Positions 18,478 to 28,271 are shown, counted from the first letter of the stretch. The stretch: 63,678 nt of DNA from Alphaproteobacteria bacterium BRH_c36 (GCA_001516065.1 LOEV01000234.1:1-63678), one strand, 5' to 3'. Program-made: numbers and translations. Notes: generated from the sequence alone by a model not told the origin.

Positions 18478-19404
18478 ATGAACTTGTATCTTCCGATCGC
18501 CGAAATGCCTGTCAATGTCCTGATATTCCTGGGCATGGGCGGAGCGGTCGGGTTTTTGTCAGGCATGTTCGGCGTCGGCGGCGGCTTCCTCATGACACCG
18601 CTACTGATTTTTTCAGGCATTCCGCCAGCGGTGGCGATCGGTACCGAGGCCGCACAGATCGTCGCCTCCTCGGTTTCAGGCGCCGTCGCTCAGTACCAGC
18701 GCCGCAACGTCGACATCAAGATGGGGATTGTCTTGTTGACCGGCGGTATCATGGGCTCGATCCTTGGCGTGCAAATCGTCAAGGAGCTGCGGCAGCTCGG
18801 ACAGTTCGAGCTGTTCGTGTCGCTGGCCTATGTCATTTTTCTTGGCATCATCGGCTCGTTGATGATGATCGAGAGCCTCAACACGATGCGCAAGGCGCGT
18901 TCAGGCGCTGCCGTTTCCGCGCGCCGGCCGGGTCAGCATAGCTGGATCCACGGCCTCCCCTTGAAAATGCGGTTCCACCGCTCGAAACTCTACATCAGCG
19001 CCATCCCGGTGATAGTGCTGGGAGCCATCGTTGGTTTTCTCGGTGCAATCATGGGTGTCGGCGGCGGGTTCATCATCGTTCCTGCGATGATCTATCTGTT
19101 GCGTGTCCCAACCAACGTCGTCGTTGGCACCTCGCTGTTCCAGATCCTGTTCGTCACCGCCGCCACCACGATTCTCCATTCCGTACAAAACCACACGGTT
19201 GATATTGTTCTCGCCATGATATTGATGATCGGCGGAGTGATCGGGGCGCAGTTCGGGGCCGTTGCCGGTGAAAAACTGAAGGGTGAGCAACTGCGCTTTC
19301 TGCTGGCCGGCCTCGTCCTCCTTGTTTGCCTCAGGGTCGCCTGGAACCTCGTCGTGATGCCATCCGAGCTATATTCCATTTCCTCTGTAATAGGAGGTCA
19401 CTGA
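18478..19404 (+). CDS. TauE/SafE (TSUP) family anion exporter/permease
   Basis: 308 residues with about eight membrane helices in two pseudo-repeats. Each repeat opens with the family glycine motif: GFLSGMFGVGGGFLMTPLL near residue 25 and GFLGAIMGVGGGFIIVPAM near residue 188. The family moves sulfite, sulfoacetate or other organosulfur anions; the substrate here is not determinable. Its TGA overlaps the next ATG by one base (TGATG), so it is obligately coupled to the TIGR02186 gene. That pairing is recurrent in alphaproteobacteria. Confidence 0.93.
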   Translation: MNLYLPIAEMPVNVLIFLGMGGAVGFLSGMFGVGGGFLMTPLLIFSGIPPAVAIGTEAAQIVASSVSGAVAQYQRRNVDIKMGIVLLTGGIMGSILGVQIVKELRQLGQFELFVSLAYVIFLGIIGSLMMIESLNTMRKARSGAAVSARRPGQHSWIHGLPLKMRFHRSKLYISAIPVIVLGAIVGFLGAIMGVGGGFIIVPAMIYLLRVPTNVVVGTSLFQILFVTAATTILHSVQNHTVDIVLAMILMIGGVIGAQFGAVAGEKLKGEQLRFLLAGLVLLVCLRVAWNLVVMPSELYSISSVIGGH

Positions 19405-20546
19405 TGGCAGCCAGAGATGAATTCCGTCAGAAGTTCCGGCAGCGCTTCGAAGATGCGAACCGCTCGATCCGCAAGATCAAGCCCCGGGATCTGCGCTCCG
19501 CCATGACCGGCCGCAACGCAGTCTTCGCACTGGGGGCGGCGATGGTTGTGCTTCTCATCTGGATCTTCAACACCGGCGGCGAAGACGCCGACACCGCCGC
19601 GCTGCGCGAGACAGGCGCCTCTTCGCCAGCCGCCATTATGGAAGAAATGTCCAAGACGGCGATGCCAGCGCAACAGGCTGACCCTGCCGCGCCGGCCAAG
19701 AAGACGGAACAGGCGAACGTCGAGCAGTCCGCGCTAGAGGCATCGGTTGAGAAGGCCGAGCAGGAAAAAGCCGAACGCCGCCGCGCTGCCATGGCCGACA
19801 GGACCGTGCAGAATCCGAACTTCATCGAAAGCGTCGAAGTCGACATTTCAACTCGTTCGGTCGCCATCACCTCGGGGTTCTCCGGCCAGCGCATCGTCGT
19901 CTTCGGAGCCGTCCACAATTCCCAGCAGGCTTCTCCCCAACAGGGGCTTTATGATGTCGTCGTTGTTCTCGAAGGCGCGAAGAGCAAGCTGGTCAGCCGC
20001 CGCAAGTCGAACGTCGCCGGTCTGTGGATCAATACTCAGTCCGTCGAGTTCGAGAGCGTACCAAGTTATTACACGATTTCTTCGACGCGTCCGATCGTGG
20101 AGATTTCGACGCCACGGGTCTTCGATGAACACGGTATCGGCTTCCACCATATTCGAATCGAACCGCAAGCGGCCGGTGCCAATAAGCTTAATCCGGCTGA
20201 ACTAAAGTCGTTCCGCGAATCAATCATCCGGCTGAAGGCCAGCGAGGGCCTCTACCAGAGGCGGCCGACGGGGGTCGAGTTCATCGGTCGCTCACTATTC
20301 CGCACCGCCATCGACCTGCCCGCCAACGTGCCCATCGGCCCGGTGGTGGCGCGCACCTACCTGTTCCGCGACGCCGAACTCATAGCCGAGAACACCGCCG
20401 CCGTTCAGCTGCAACGCCAGGGCCTCGAAGCCCTGATGTATTCGTTCGCGTTCGATTACCCGCTGTTCTACGGGATGTTTGCTGTCGCTATCGCTGTTGG
20501 CGCCGGCCTTGCCGCGTCCGCCGTCTTCAGTCGTGGAGCGCACTGA
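19404..20546 (+). CDS. TIGR02186-family membrane protein, partner of TauE/SafE
   Basis: 380 residues. Cytoplasmic basic start, a membrane segment at about 38-57 (FALGAAMVVLLIWIF), an Ala/Glu/Lys-rich linker, a periplasmic beta-rich domain (about 125-345) and a C-terminal membrane helix (MFAVAIAVGAGLAASAVF). The C-terminal pattern TYLFRDAELIAE ... LEALMYSFAFDYPLFYG is typical of TIGR02186. GGAGG six bases upstream fixes the ATG. The function is unknown; constant coupling to a TSUP permease suggests an accessory or substrate-presenting subunit. The N-terminal linker before the domain seems longer than in usual members. Confidence 0.85.
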   Translation: MAARDEFRQKFRQRFEDANRSIRKIKPRDLRSAMTGRNAVFALGAAMVVLLIWIFNTGGEDADTAALRETGASSPAAIMEEMSKTAMPAQQADPAAPAKKTEQANVEQSALEASVEKAEQEKAERRRAAMADRTVQNPNFIESVEVDISTRSVAITSGFSGQRIVVFGAVHNSQQASPQQGLYDVVVVLEGAKSKLVSRRKSNVAGLWINTQSVEFESVPSYYTISSTRPIVEISTPRVFDEHGIGFHHIRIEPQAAGANKLNPAELKSFRESIIRLKASEGLYQRRPTGVEFIGRSLFRTAIDLPANVPIGPVVARTYLFRDAELIAENTAAVQLQRQGLEALMYSFAFDYPLFYGMFAVAIAVGAGLAASAVFSRGAH

Positions 20547-20751
20547 GGCGCGAAGTTTCCCGTTGCCACCAGCCGTATCATCGGATGGGCAGTCGTCATT
20601 GTGCCAGCACCGCACATGGGGTTCGATCAATGCTGGCAGGCTTCGGTTCTGCTACAGGGACTTCCTATCCGACTGTCGCTGGAAATTGCGATGCATCAGA
20701 ACTAAACCCTGATTTCGCTTCGCGCGCGCAGCAAACTGCCGAGAGGGTCAT

Positions 20752-22533
20752 TTGGCTGGATCGATCAATGTCCCCGCCTACAGCGACGCGCTGGTTATCC
20801 TCGGGACCGCCGGGATAGTCGTCCCTCTGTTGAGCCGGTTCGGTCTGAGTCCAGTCATCGGCTATCTTGGCGCCGGTGCCGTGCTTGGTCCCTTGGGCCT
20901 GGGAGCCTTTATCGGTGAGGTCCCTTTCCTTTACTGGGTCACCGTCGTTGATGCCAATAACGTCGCAGGCATCGCCGAATTGGGCGTCGTTTTCCTGTTA
21001 TTCATAATCGGGTTGGAGCTATCCTTCCAAAGACTTCTGACCATGCGTCGGTTGGTTTTCGGGATGGGCAGTCTGCAGATTGCGATAACAACCGCGATCG
21101 TTGCCTTCGTTGCCGCAGGCTTTGGGCTGACGACCTCCGTCGCGCTGATCATTGGTGCATCGCTGGCTCTATCGTCGACAGCCATCGTCCTGGAGGTATT
21201 GTCCCGGCAGGATCGACTGGCAACGACGACTGGCCGCCTCAGCTTTTCCGTGCTGTTGGCGCAGGACCTCGCCGTCGTGCCGCTTCTCATCTACATCTCG
21301 CTGATTGCAGCCAGCAACGGCGGCACGATTCTCTCCGGCGTCGGCGGAGCCCTTCTCCAGGCGTTTGTCGCGGTGGTCGTTATCATCGCGCTTGGACGAT
21401 TGACGTTGCGTCCGTTGTTTCGCCTGGTCGCTGCCACGAAGTCTGACGAGATGTTCATGGCTGCCGCCCTTTTCGTGATCGTTGCTACCGGTTTCCTCGC
21501 AGCGATTTCCGGCTTGTCCATGGCGCTGGGTGCCTTCGTTGCTGGCCTGTTTCTGTCCGACACGGAATATCGCCGCGCCATTCAGGCACGCATAGAACCC
21601 TTTAAGGGCCTGCTTCTAGGCATTTTCTTTTTCACAGTGGGAATGAGCATCGATGTTCGCGAGATCCTTCGCGAACCGGCCTGGATCCTCGCCAGCGTCA
21701 TCGGTCTTGTCACCGTCAAGGCGCTAGTCGTGATCCTGCTTGCGCGCCTGTTCCGCCAGCCGTTGCCCGTTGCTGTCGAGTCGGGTCTGGTGCTAGGGCC
21801 GGGTGGCGAATTCGCATTCGTCGGCATCGGCCTTGCCGCAAGCCTCGGGCTATTGTCGAGCGATGTTTCCAACTTCACCTTGACGGTCGCTTCCTTGAGC
21901 ATGCTATTAATCCCCGCCATGGCGATGATCGGGCAGTCGATCGCCGCGAAAATTACGCCGCAGCCAAGTCCCGAACCCGAAACGCTGGAAGCCCCCCTGC
22001 CGCGCGAAGGCCATGCAATCGTCATCGGATATGGCAGAATGGGCAAGATGGTCTGCGGCCTTTTCGGGGTACACCATATTCCCTTCGTAGCCATCGACTA
22101 CGATCCCAGGTCGGTGACGATCGATCGTCGCAATGGCCACGAGGTCTACTACGGCGATGCGACGAATCCCTCCTTTCTCAAGGCGTGCGGGATAGATACA
22201 GCCGGCAGCGTCGTCATTACGATCCAGTCGCCATCGATAATCGACGCCATTGTCGAGCAGATCCGATTGTTACGTGCGGATGTCGAGATTGTTTCGCGGG
22301 CCGTAGACAACGACCACGCGCGCCACCTTTACGCCACGGGCGTCAGCGATGCCGTTCCCGAAACGACCGAGGCAAGCCTGCAGCTTTCCGAGGCCGCGCT
22401 TTTGGGTATGAATGTGCCGGCAGGTCCGGTCATCGCGTCAATCCACGAAGAACGCGAAAGACTGCGCCAGGAATTGCAACGCGCGGCACAATCCACCACG
22501 CAGGGCGAAAGACGTCGTCGCGTTCAATCGTGA
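20752..22533 (+). CDS. Cation:proton antiporter of the CPA2 family with RCK domain (KefB/KefC-like)
   Basis: 593 residues. Twelve or so membrane helices fill residues 10-390 (Na/H exchanger fold, ELGVVFLLFIIGLELSFQRL early on). A TrkA-N/RCK nucleotide-binding domain at about 420-540 starts with IVIGYGRMGKMV. An acidic-basic helical tail (EERERLRQELQRAAQ) ends the protein. It probably exports K+ or Na+ in exchange for protons, gated by NAD(H) or glutathione-like ligands. The start is an unusual TTG at 20752, supported by GAGAGGG five bases upstream; no ATG in frame fits the first helix. Convergent with pdeM. Confidence 0.92.
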   Translation: MAGSINVPAYSDALVILGTAGIVVPLLSRFGLSPVIGYLGAGAVLGPLGLGAFIGEVPFLYWVTVVDANNVAGIAELGVVFLLFIIGLELSFQRLLTMRRLVFGMGSLQIAITTAIVAFVAAGFGLTTSVALIIGASLALSSTAIVLEVLSRQDRLATTTGRLSFSVLLAQDLAVVPLLIYISLIAASNGGTILSGVGGALLQAFVAVVVIIALGRLTLRPLFRLVAATKSDEMFMAAALFVIVATGFLAAISGLSMALGAFVAGLFLSDTEYRRAIQARIEPFKGLLLGIFFFTVGMSIDVREILREPAWILASVIGLVTVKALVVILLARLFRQPLPVAVESGLVLGPGGEFAFVGIGLAASLGLLSSDVSNFTLTVASLSMLLIPAMAMIGQSIAAKITPQPSPEPETLEAPLPREGHAIVIGYGRMGKMVCGLFGVHHIPFVAIDYDPRSVTIDRRNGHEVYYGDATNPSFLKACGIDTAGSVVITIQSPSIIDAIVEQIRLLRADVEIVSRAVDNDHARHLYATGVSDAVPETTEASLQLSEAALLGMNVPAGPVIASIHEERERLRQELQRAAQSTTQGERRRRVQS

Positions 22534-22578
22534 GGCTGACCGGCATATTGCGGAGTAATTTGCACCCGATAACGTACT

Positions 22579-23301
22579 TCAGTCGTCCCGCAGCAACCGG
22601 GTTGCGATTGGGTAGAGGCCTTCCTGACCGAGCATCCAGACGGCAAACGAGTCGCCACCGAACAACGGCTCGAAGGCTTCGTCCATCACGTTGAGTCCGC
22701 CGGCGTACGAGCCGAAGGCAGGCATGATGAGCCGCACGCCGTTGCCGATGAAGCAGGGCCGCCGCAGGCTGAACCCGTCGCGTGAGATTCTGGCGGCTGG
22801 ATGCAGATGCCCGGCGATCTCGTGTGTCGTCCACGCCCCGCGCGGTTCATGGCGCAGCGTGATGCCTTCGACCGTCAGTTCCGGAACCACGAACCCGCCG
22901 AGCCGGTCGGCGATTTCGGGATCGTGGTTGCCCGTCACCCAAATCCACTCGCAAGCGTCCTGCATGATCCGCAGCTTGTCGAGTTCGGTTTGCGGCATGC
23001 GTTCGCCAGCATCGCGGTCATGTAAGCTGTCGCCGAGCGCAACCACGGTCTTTGCACCGAACCTGTCGACCGCCTTCGCCAATTGCAATAGAGTTTCGCG
23101 TGTATCGTAGGGTGGCAGCAATTGGCCTTTTGCGGCAAACGAGGAGCCCTTTTCGAGGTGCAGGTCAGCGACGATAAGCGCCTTTTCCGCCGGCCAGTAG
23201 AGCGCCCCTGAAACGTCCGCGACAAACAACTTGCCGCAGACCGAAACATTCTGCTCCCTGAAGTCGTTTATCCCCAGGCGCTCTGGCTTCAGTTGCAGCA
23301 T
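22579..23301 (-). CDS. pdeM: Ligase-associated DNA damage response endonuclease PdeM
   Basis: 240 residues, a calcineurin-like metallophosphoesterase. The metal motifs are intact: DLHLEKG (about residue 46), GDSLHDRD, GNHDPE and a late GHLHPA. Such proteins are encoded beside an Lhr-type helicase, an ATP-dependent DNA ligase and an exonuclease in a bacterial DNA-repair cluster. The helicase follows here, but ligase and exonuclease are not in the window. ATG 23301 has GAGGG seven bases upstream; TTG 23307 would add two residues. The helicase gene is 97 bases upstream on the same strand. Confidence 0.92.
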   Translation of the reverse strand: MLQLKPERLGINDFREQNVSVCGKLFVADVSGALYWPAEKALIVADLHLEKGSSFAAKGQLLPPYDTRETLLQLAKAVDRFGAKTVVALGDSLHDRDAGERMPQTELDKLRIMQDACEWIWVTGNHDPEIADRLGGFVVPELTVEGITLRHEPRGAWTTHEIAGHLHPAARISRDGFSLRRPCFIGNGVRLIMPAFGSYAGGLNVMDEAFEPLFGGDSFAVWMLGQEGLYPIATRLLRDD

Positions 23302-23397
23302 CGCCAAACCCTCGTGCTTCGAACGTGATTAAGAACGCGACTCTAAACTGCGCCGTCCCGATTGCGCACTCGACCCCCAGGTCTGATCCACGGGTTT

Positions 23398-26073
23398 CTA
23401 CTCACATCCCATCGCGTCCCGGATCAGCTCCTCGGCGGCATCCCGCAGCAGATCTTCGCGGCCGCTTGTTCCAACCGGTTCGCGACCGATCTCCAAGAGG
23501 ATCGGCACAGACAGCGGCGAAACCCGCTCCAGGTCCTTGTGCACGATAGCGCCCCGGATGCGCCTCAGAAAATCGCCGAGCCGCCCGATGTCGAGAAGCC
23601 CCGTTGCTGCGTCTGCCCGCGCCGCCTCGAGTAGGATGTGGCCGGGGTCGTGCTTCATCAGGACGTCATAGACGAGGTCGGTCGACATCGTCACCTGTCG
23701 TCCCGACTTCTCCTTGCCCGGATGCCGCCGCTCGATGAGGCCCGCGATCACGGCGCAACAGCGGAAGGTTCGCTTCATTAGGCTTGATTCGGCAAGCCAT
23801 GTTTCGAGATCGTCGCCCAGCATGTCCTCTTCGAACAGTGCTGCAAGCGGGATTGACCCCGACCGGATCATCGCGCCGATATCGCCGCGCGCCCAGATCG
23901 AAAGCCCATAATCGTTGGCGACGAACCCCATCGGCATGACGCCTGCACGTTCCAGCCGGCGGGTCAAGAGCATGCCAAGGGTCTGGTGCGCAAGCCGTCC
24001 CTCGAAGGGGTAGACGACCATGTGATGGCGTCCGCCCCGCGGGAACGTCTCAACCAGCACCTCGCTGGCGTCTGGAAGCGCGGAGCGTTCGCCCTGCAGC
24101 GCCAGCCATTCGGCGACCTGCACCGGCAGATGCGCCCACGCCGCACGGTCGTGCAGCATGAGGCGGACCCGTTCGGCAAGATGCGTTGACAGCGGGAACT
24201 TGCCCCCCGCATAGCTCGGCACGACCGGATCGGAGGCTGACGCCCGCGAGACGTAGGCCTCGGTCTCCTTCAGCCCTTCGAAGCGCAGGACTTCGCCGGC
24301 AAAAACGAAGGCCTGTCCCGGAGCCAGCTGCTCGACGAAATGCTCCTCGACTTCACCGAGCACCCTGCCGCCGGTCAGCGGACGTCGCGGTGTTGAAGCG
24401 CGCGACCAAGATCCCCGCCCGCGCAACCGCCCGCCGCCGATAAGCCGGACCTTGATCATTGGGCTCTCGACGATCGTACCCGCATTCATCCGGTAGCTTT
24501 GGGCGATTTTGCCGTTCGCAACACTCAGCCGTCCGTCGGCCTCGGGGCGCAGCTTGGCGAACCGCTGGTAGGACTTGAGTGCATAGCCGCCGGTCGCGAC
24601 GAAGTCGACGATGCGATCGAATGTGGCGCGCTGTATCCATGCGTAGGGCGATGCACTCTGCACTTCGGCGAAAAGCTCGTCCATCGCAAATGGCGCCTGG
24701 CAGGCCATCCCAAGCACGTGCTGCGCCAGCACGTCGAGCGAGCCGCGCCGCGACAGCGCAACATCCTGCACCCCTGCGCGCGCCGCATCGAGCGCCGCCC
24801 GGCATTCGAGAACCTCGAAGCGGTTGCCGGGCACGAGGATCGCCCGGCTCGGCTCATCGAGGCGGTGATTTGAGCGCCCGATCCGTTGTAGGAGGCGGCT
24901 TGAACCCTTGGGCGCGCCAACGTTGATGACGAGATCGACGTCGCCCCAGTCGATGCCGAGATCGAGCGTCGAAGTGGCAACGACGGCATCAAGCGTGCCC
25001 GCCGCCATCGCTGCTTCGACCTTGCGCCGCTGGCCATGATCGAGCGAGCCGTGATGCAGCGCGATGCGCAGGCCGTCCTCGTTGACCCGCCACAGCTCCT
25101 GGAAGATCAGCTCCGCCTGCATGCGCGTATTGACGAAAACGAGCGTCAGTGCATGGCGTTTGATCGCCTGATAGATCGAGGCGATCGCGTAGAGCGCCGA
25201 ATGACCCGACCACGGCGGCGGATCGTCGGCTTCGAGGATGGCGATCTCCGGTTCCGCGCCGGACTGCGCAACGACAATATCGGCCAGCCGGGTTATCGCC
25301 TCAGGCGCGTCCTGCGCAACGAGATAGGCTCTCAATTCGCTCGGCCTGGCGACGGTCGCCGACAGACCGATGGTGATCAGCTCTGGCGCCAGCGTCCTCA
25401 ACCGGGCAATGTCGAGGCTGAGAAGATCGCCGCGCTTCGATCCGGAAATAGCGTGCAGTTCATCGAGGATCACGGTGCGCACATCGGCGAAGAGATAGGG
25501 CGCGTCGGGATGCGCCAGCAGCAGGGCGACCTGTTCGGGCGTAGTGAGAAGGATCTCGGGCGGCTTGGTGCGCTGGCGCGTGCGCCGGCTGACCGGCGTA
25601 TCCCCGGTGCGCGTCTCGCATCTGATTTTCAAGCCGATTTCGCGGATCGGGTTTTCGAGATTGCGCGCGATGTCGACGCTCAACGCTTTCAACGGCGAAA
25701 TGTAAAGTGTGTTCAGGCCGGCACCCTTCAGCGTTGTGCGGTCGCGCCTGGAAAGCTCGACGAGGCTCGGTAGGAAACCAGCAAGCGTCTTGCCCGCTCC
25801 TGTCGGCGCGATCAGCAGCGTCGGCGTCCGCTTCGTGGCCCGTTCCAGAAGCGCCAGCTGGTGGGTTCTCGGTGCCCAGCCGCGCGTCTTGAACCATTTC
25901 GCGAACTCTGCGGGCAACGCGTCCGTCAACGGCCCAGGTGGCGGCGCAGCAGCACCCGGCCGCGTGGCGCGGACAGCACTGCCGGCCCTCGATCGATTCT
26001 GCGCAACGACCTCTGTTGCCGCCGTGCGTTTGCCCATGCGTGGTTTCTTCAATCCTTTGCGCTGTCCAGCCAC
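23398..26073 (-). CDS. Ligase-associated DNA damage response DEXH-box helicase (Lhr family)
   Basis: 891 residues. A basic/Pro-rich leader (about 1-55) is followed by an SF2 helicase core: Walker A APTGAGKT near residue 90, DELH box in VILDELHAIS near 208, and motif VI QRIGRSNHR. The Lhr-type winged-helix and DUF4194-like C-terminal regions follow. It translocates 3' to 5' on single-stranded DNA in the proposed repair cluster with PdeM. The annotated start is GTG (26073) without a good ribosome site; ATG 26037 is a possible shorter start. The leader is longer than I expect for the family, which also favours caution about the start. Confidence 0.92.
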   Translation of the reverse strand: MAGQRKGLKKPRMGKRTAATEVVAQNRSRAGSAVRATRPGAAAPPPGPLTDALPAEFAKWFKTRGWAPRTHQLALLERATKRTPTLLIAPTGAGKTLAGFLPSLVELSRRDRTTLKGAGLNTLYISPLKALSVDIARNLENPIREIGLKIRCETRTGDTPVSRRTRQRTKPPEILLTTPEQVALLLAHPDAPYLFADVRTVILDELHAISGSKRGDLLSLDIARLRTLAPELITIGLSATVARPSELRAYLVAQDAPEAITRLADIVVAQSGAEPEIAILEADDPPPWSGHSALYAIASIYQAIKRHALTLVFVNTRMQAELIFQELWRVNEDGLRIALHHGSLDHGQRRKVEAAMAAGTLDAVVATSTLDLGIDWGDVDLVINVGAPKGSSRLLQRIGRSNHRLDEPSRAILVPGNRFEVLECRAALDAARAGVQDVALSRRGSLDVLAQHVLGMACQAPFAMDELFAEVQSASPYAWIQRATFDRIVDFVATGGYALKSYQRFAKLRPEADGRLSVANGKIAQSYRMNAGTIVESPMIKVRLIGGGRLRGRGSWSRASTPRRPLTGGRVLGEVEEHFVEQLAPGQAFVFAGEVLRFEGLKETEAYVSRASASDPVVPSYAGGKFPLSTHLAERVRLMLHDRAAWAHLPVQVAEWLALQGERSALPDASEVLVETFPRGGRHHMVVYPFEGRLAHQTLGMLLTRRLERAGVMPMGFVANDYGLSIWARGDIGAMIRSGSIPLAALFEEDMLGDDLETWLAESSLMKRTFRCCAVIAGLIERRHPGKEKSGRQVTMSTDLVYDVLMKHDPGHILLEAARADAATGLLDIGRLGDFLRRIRGAIVHKDLERVSPLSVPILLEIGREPVGTSGREDLLRDAAEELIRDAMGCE

Positions 26074-26237
26074 CTGCGCTTTGCCATGCCCCGGAGGGTC
26101 GCCAGCAAGTTGAAGCCATGCTAAAGCCCTGCCGCCTTGGATTCCATCGCGGTGATCTCTCCCGGCGTCGGGCCGGGTCTCGATCTTGGAGCCAGGCAGA
26201 AGTTCAGTCGCCCTTTTTCGGAACGAAAGCTCAAGCC

Positions 26238-26528
26238 ATGGATCGCAATACGCTGTTTGGCGGCAACCCTGTCGGAGTGCTAATCCGCCTCGTTCTGATA
26301 TCCATCGTCGTCGGCATAATCCTGTCGGCGCTCGGCATCACCCCGCGCAACCTGCTGTATCACCTGGATATCCTGGCGCGCCGCCTCTACGACCTCGGCT
26401 TCGGCGTCTTCGAAAACATCTTCGGCTATCTCGTGCTCGGTGCCGTCGTGGTGGTGCCGATCTGGTTTGTTGCCCGCCTTTTCGGGTTGCTGAGCAGCGA
26501 CAAGTCCGACAGCGGCCGCAAGGGCTGA
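26238..26528 (+). CDS. Small two-helix membrane protein (DUF6460-like)
   Basis: 96 residues with two strong hydrophobic segments (VLIRLVLISIVVGIILSALG and FGYLVLGAVVVVPIWFVARL) joined by an amphipathic loop (LYHLDILARRLYDLGFGV). The pattern matches the DUF6460 family of Hyphomicrobiales; no function is known. The start is an ATG at 26238 preceded by a purine-rich GAACGAAAG. It lies divergent from the helicase gene and convergent with pyrD (46 bases apart), so it is likely transcribed alone. Confidence 0.8.
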   Translation: MDRNTLFGGNPVGVLIRLVLISIVVGIILSALGITPRNLLYHLDILARRLYDLGFGVFENIFGYLVLGAVVVVPIWFVARLFGLLSSDKSDSGRKG

Positions 26529-26574
26529 TGGGCCGCATCCGATCCGGATCGCTGGCATTGCGCGGCCTCGTTGA

Positions 26575-27681
26575 TCAGTGACCGCTTTCCTGGTCCAGCG
26601 GCTGGCTCGCCCAGTGCGCAGCCCGGCGTCCGCTAAGTTCGCCGATGCACCCCGCCCCGACTTCTTCGCAGGCCTGCGCCAGATGGCCCTTGATGCGACC
26701 GATCAGCGCCCAGCCTTCGTAGATGAGCCCGGTGTAAAGCTGGATCAGGCTGGCTCCGGCCTCGAACTTCGCCAATGCCGTCTCGCCGCTGTCGATGCCG
26801 CCGATTCCGATCAGTGGCACCCGCCCGCCCGTCGCCTGATGCACTTTCGCAAGCATCACGGTCGACCGGTGAAACAGCGGCCGCCCCGACAGCCCGCCGG
26901 CCTGGCGGGAAGTTTCGCCGGAAACGCCCGGGCGGGTGATCGTCGTATTGGAGACGGCGATTCCCTCGACGGCGTGCGCCATCAGTCGTTCGCAGATCGG
27001 TGCGATGTCCTCTTCGGCAATGTCTGGTGCGATTTTGACGATGATGGGGCGCTTGGCTTCGCCCGCCGCTGCGAGCCGCTCGCGCGCCTCCATCAACCGT
27101 CCGATGAGTTCGTCGAGCGCCGCAGGAGCCTGCAGGTCGCGCAGGCCCGGAGTGTTCGGCGAAGAAATGTTGACCGTGAAGTAGCTCGCCACCGCGCTGA
27201 ACGTCTCGAGGCCTTTGACGTAGTCGGCGGCGCGGTCCTCGCTGTCTTTGTTGGCGCCGATGTTGACGCCGACGATCCCACCCTGCTTCGCCCGCGCCTG
27301 CAGCCGGCGCAGCGCCGCTTCGTGGCCGCCGTTGTTGAATCCGAGCCGGTTGATCACGGCCCGTTCCTTGATCAGTCGGAAGACGCGCGGCGTCGGGTTT
27401 CCCGATTGCGGGCGCGGCGTCACGGTGCCTATTTCGGCAAATCCGCAGCCGAGCGAGAGGATGGCGTCGGGAACGCGCGCGTCTTTATCAAAGCCTGCCG
27501 CCACGCCGACGGGATTGGGAAAGTCGAGGCCGAACAGGTGCTGCTGCAGCGCTCCCGCTCCAGCCTTCTCGTCGCGCGCCAGGAGTCCGAGTTCCAGGCC
27601 CCGCAGCGCCATCTCGTGAGCATCCTCCGGCGGCAGCGCGAGCAGCATCGGCTGCGCCAGTTTGAGAAGGCCGCCAAACAT
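26575..27681 (-). CDS. pyrD: Dihydroorotate dehydrogenase (quinone), class 2
   Basis: 368 residues. It oxidises dihydroorotate to orotate in pyrimidine synthesis, passing electrons to quinone. The class 2 N-terminal helix pair (FGGLLKLAQPMLLALPPEDA) associates with the membrane. FMN/substrate motifs seen: NPVGVAAGFDKD, RLGFNNGG, VNISSPNTPGLRDLQ with the catalytic Ser of this class, and LIGIGGI. Its ATG overlaps the stop of the DUF952 gene (TGATG), so the two are coupled. The C-terminal tail after the barrel is about 30 residues longer than in E. coli. Confidence 0.96.
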   Translation of the reverse strand: MFGGLLKLAQPMLLALPPEDAHEMALRGLELGLLARDEKAGAGALQQHLFGLDFPNPVGVAAGFDKDARVPDAILSLGCGFAEIGTVTPRPQSGNPTPRVFRLIKERAVINRLGFNNGGHEAALRRLQARAKQGGIVGVNIGANKDSEDRAADYVKGLETFSAVASYFTVNISSPNTPGLRDLQAPAALDELIGRLMEARERLAAAGEAKRPIIVKIAPDIAEEDIAPICERLMAHAVEGIAVSNTTITRPGVSGETSRQAGGLSGRPLFHRSTVMLAKVHQATGGRVPLIGIGGIDSGETALAKFEAGASLIQLYTGLIYEGWALIGRIKGHLAQACEEVGAGCIGELSGRRAAHWASQPLDQESGH

Positions 27682-28046
27682 CACAAAAGCCCCCCCGCAA
27701 TGAGGGGCACGCCGTCGTCGCCAAGCGGTAGCTCGTAGACCGCCACCGCCTTGTCGGCCGGCAGGTCTGAAAATAAGTGTGGAAAAAGTTCGCCGCCGCG
27801 TGACGGTTCCCACTTGAGCGCGGGCCCGAGGTCCTCGGCCTGAAACGCAACGAGCACGAGATCGCTTTTTCCGTGAAAGTATTTGGCTGCCGTCCCGGCC
27901 AGCTGCGTTGCCGCGGACAAATGCACGAACCCATCGCGCAGGTCGTCGGCCGATCCCGCGTAGGTTCCCGCCTCCACGGCGCCCTCCCACTCGGCGCGCG
28001 GCAGGATTTTATAGACGATCTTAAATGTGTCGCTGAGTGCAGCCAT
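27681..28046 (-). CDS. DUF952 domain protein
   Basis: 121 residues. The whole protein is one DUF952 domain: YKILPRAEWEGAVEAGTYAG at the start, DGFVHLSAATQLAGTAAKYF in the middle and LFPHLFSDLPADKAVAVYEL near the end. Family members are small alpha/beta proteins sometimes labelled glutathione S-transferase-like; the biochemical role is unknown. It is first in a two-gene unit with pyrD and shares its last two bases with the pyrD start, an arrangement common in rhizobia. Confidence 0.88.
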   Translation of the reverse strand: MAALSDTFKIVYKILPRAEWEGAVEAGTYAGSADDLRDGFVHLSAATQLAGTAAKYFHGKSDLVLVAFQAEDLGPALKWEPSRGGELFPHLFSDLPADKAVAVYELPLGDDGVPLIAGGLL

Positions 28047-28271
28047 TGAGATAGTCCATCGAGTTTTCGAGTTGCAGGTGGGCGGTGCGCGCAGCCATAC
28101 TCGACCGGAGACAACATGCCGCCTTGGCGCTTTCTGTTCAAAGGGGAAATGGTTTCTGCCAGATGATGGATAACTCAGCGCCGCCGATCATGCTAGCTCA
28201 TTGGTTCGACGAAGCCGAGTGATGCACGTGCGTGCAAACAAGAACTGGGACCCTACCCAGGCGGAGTACTA

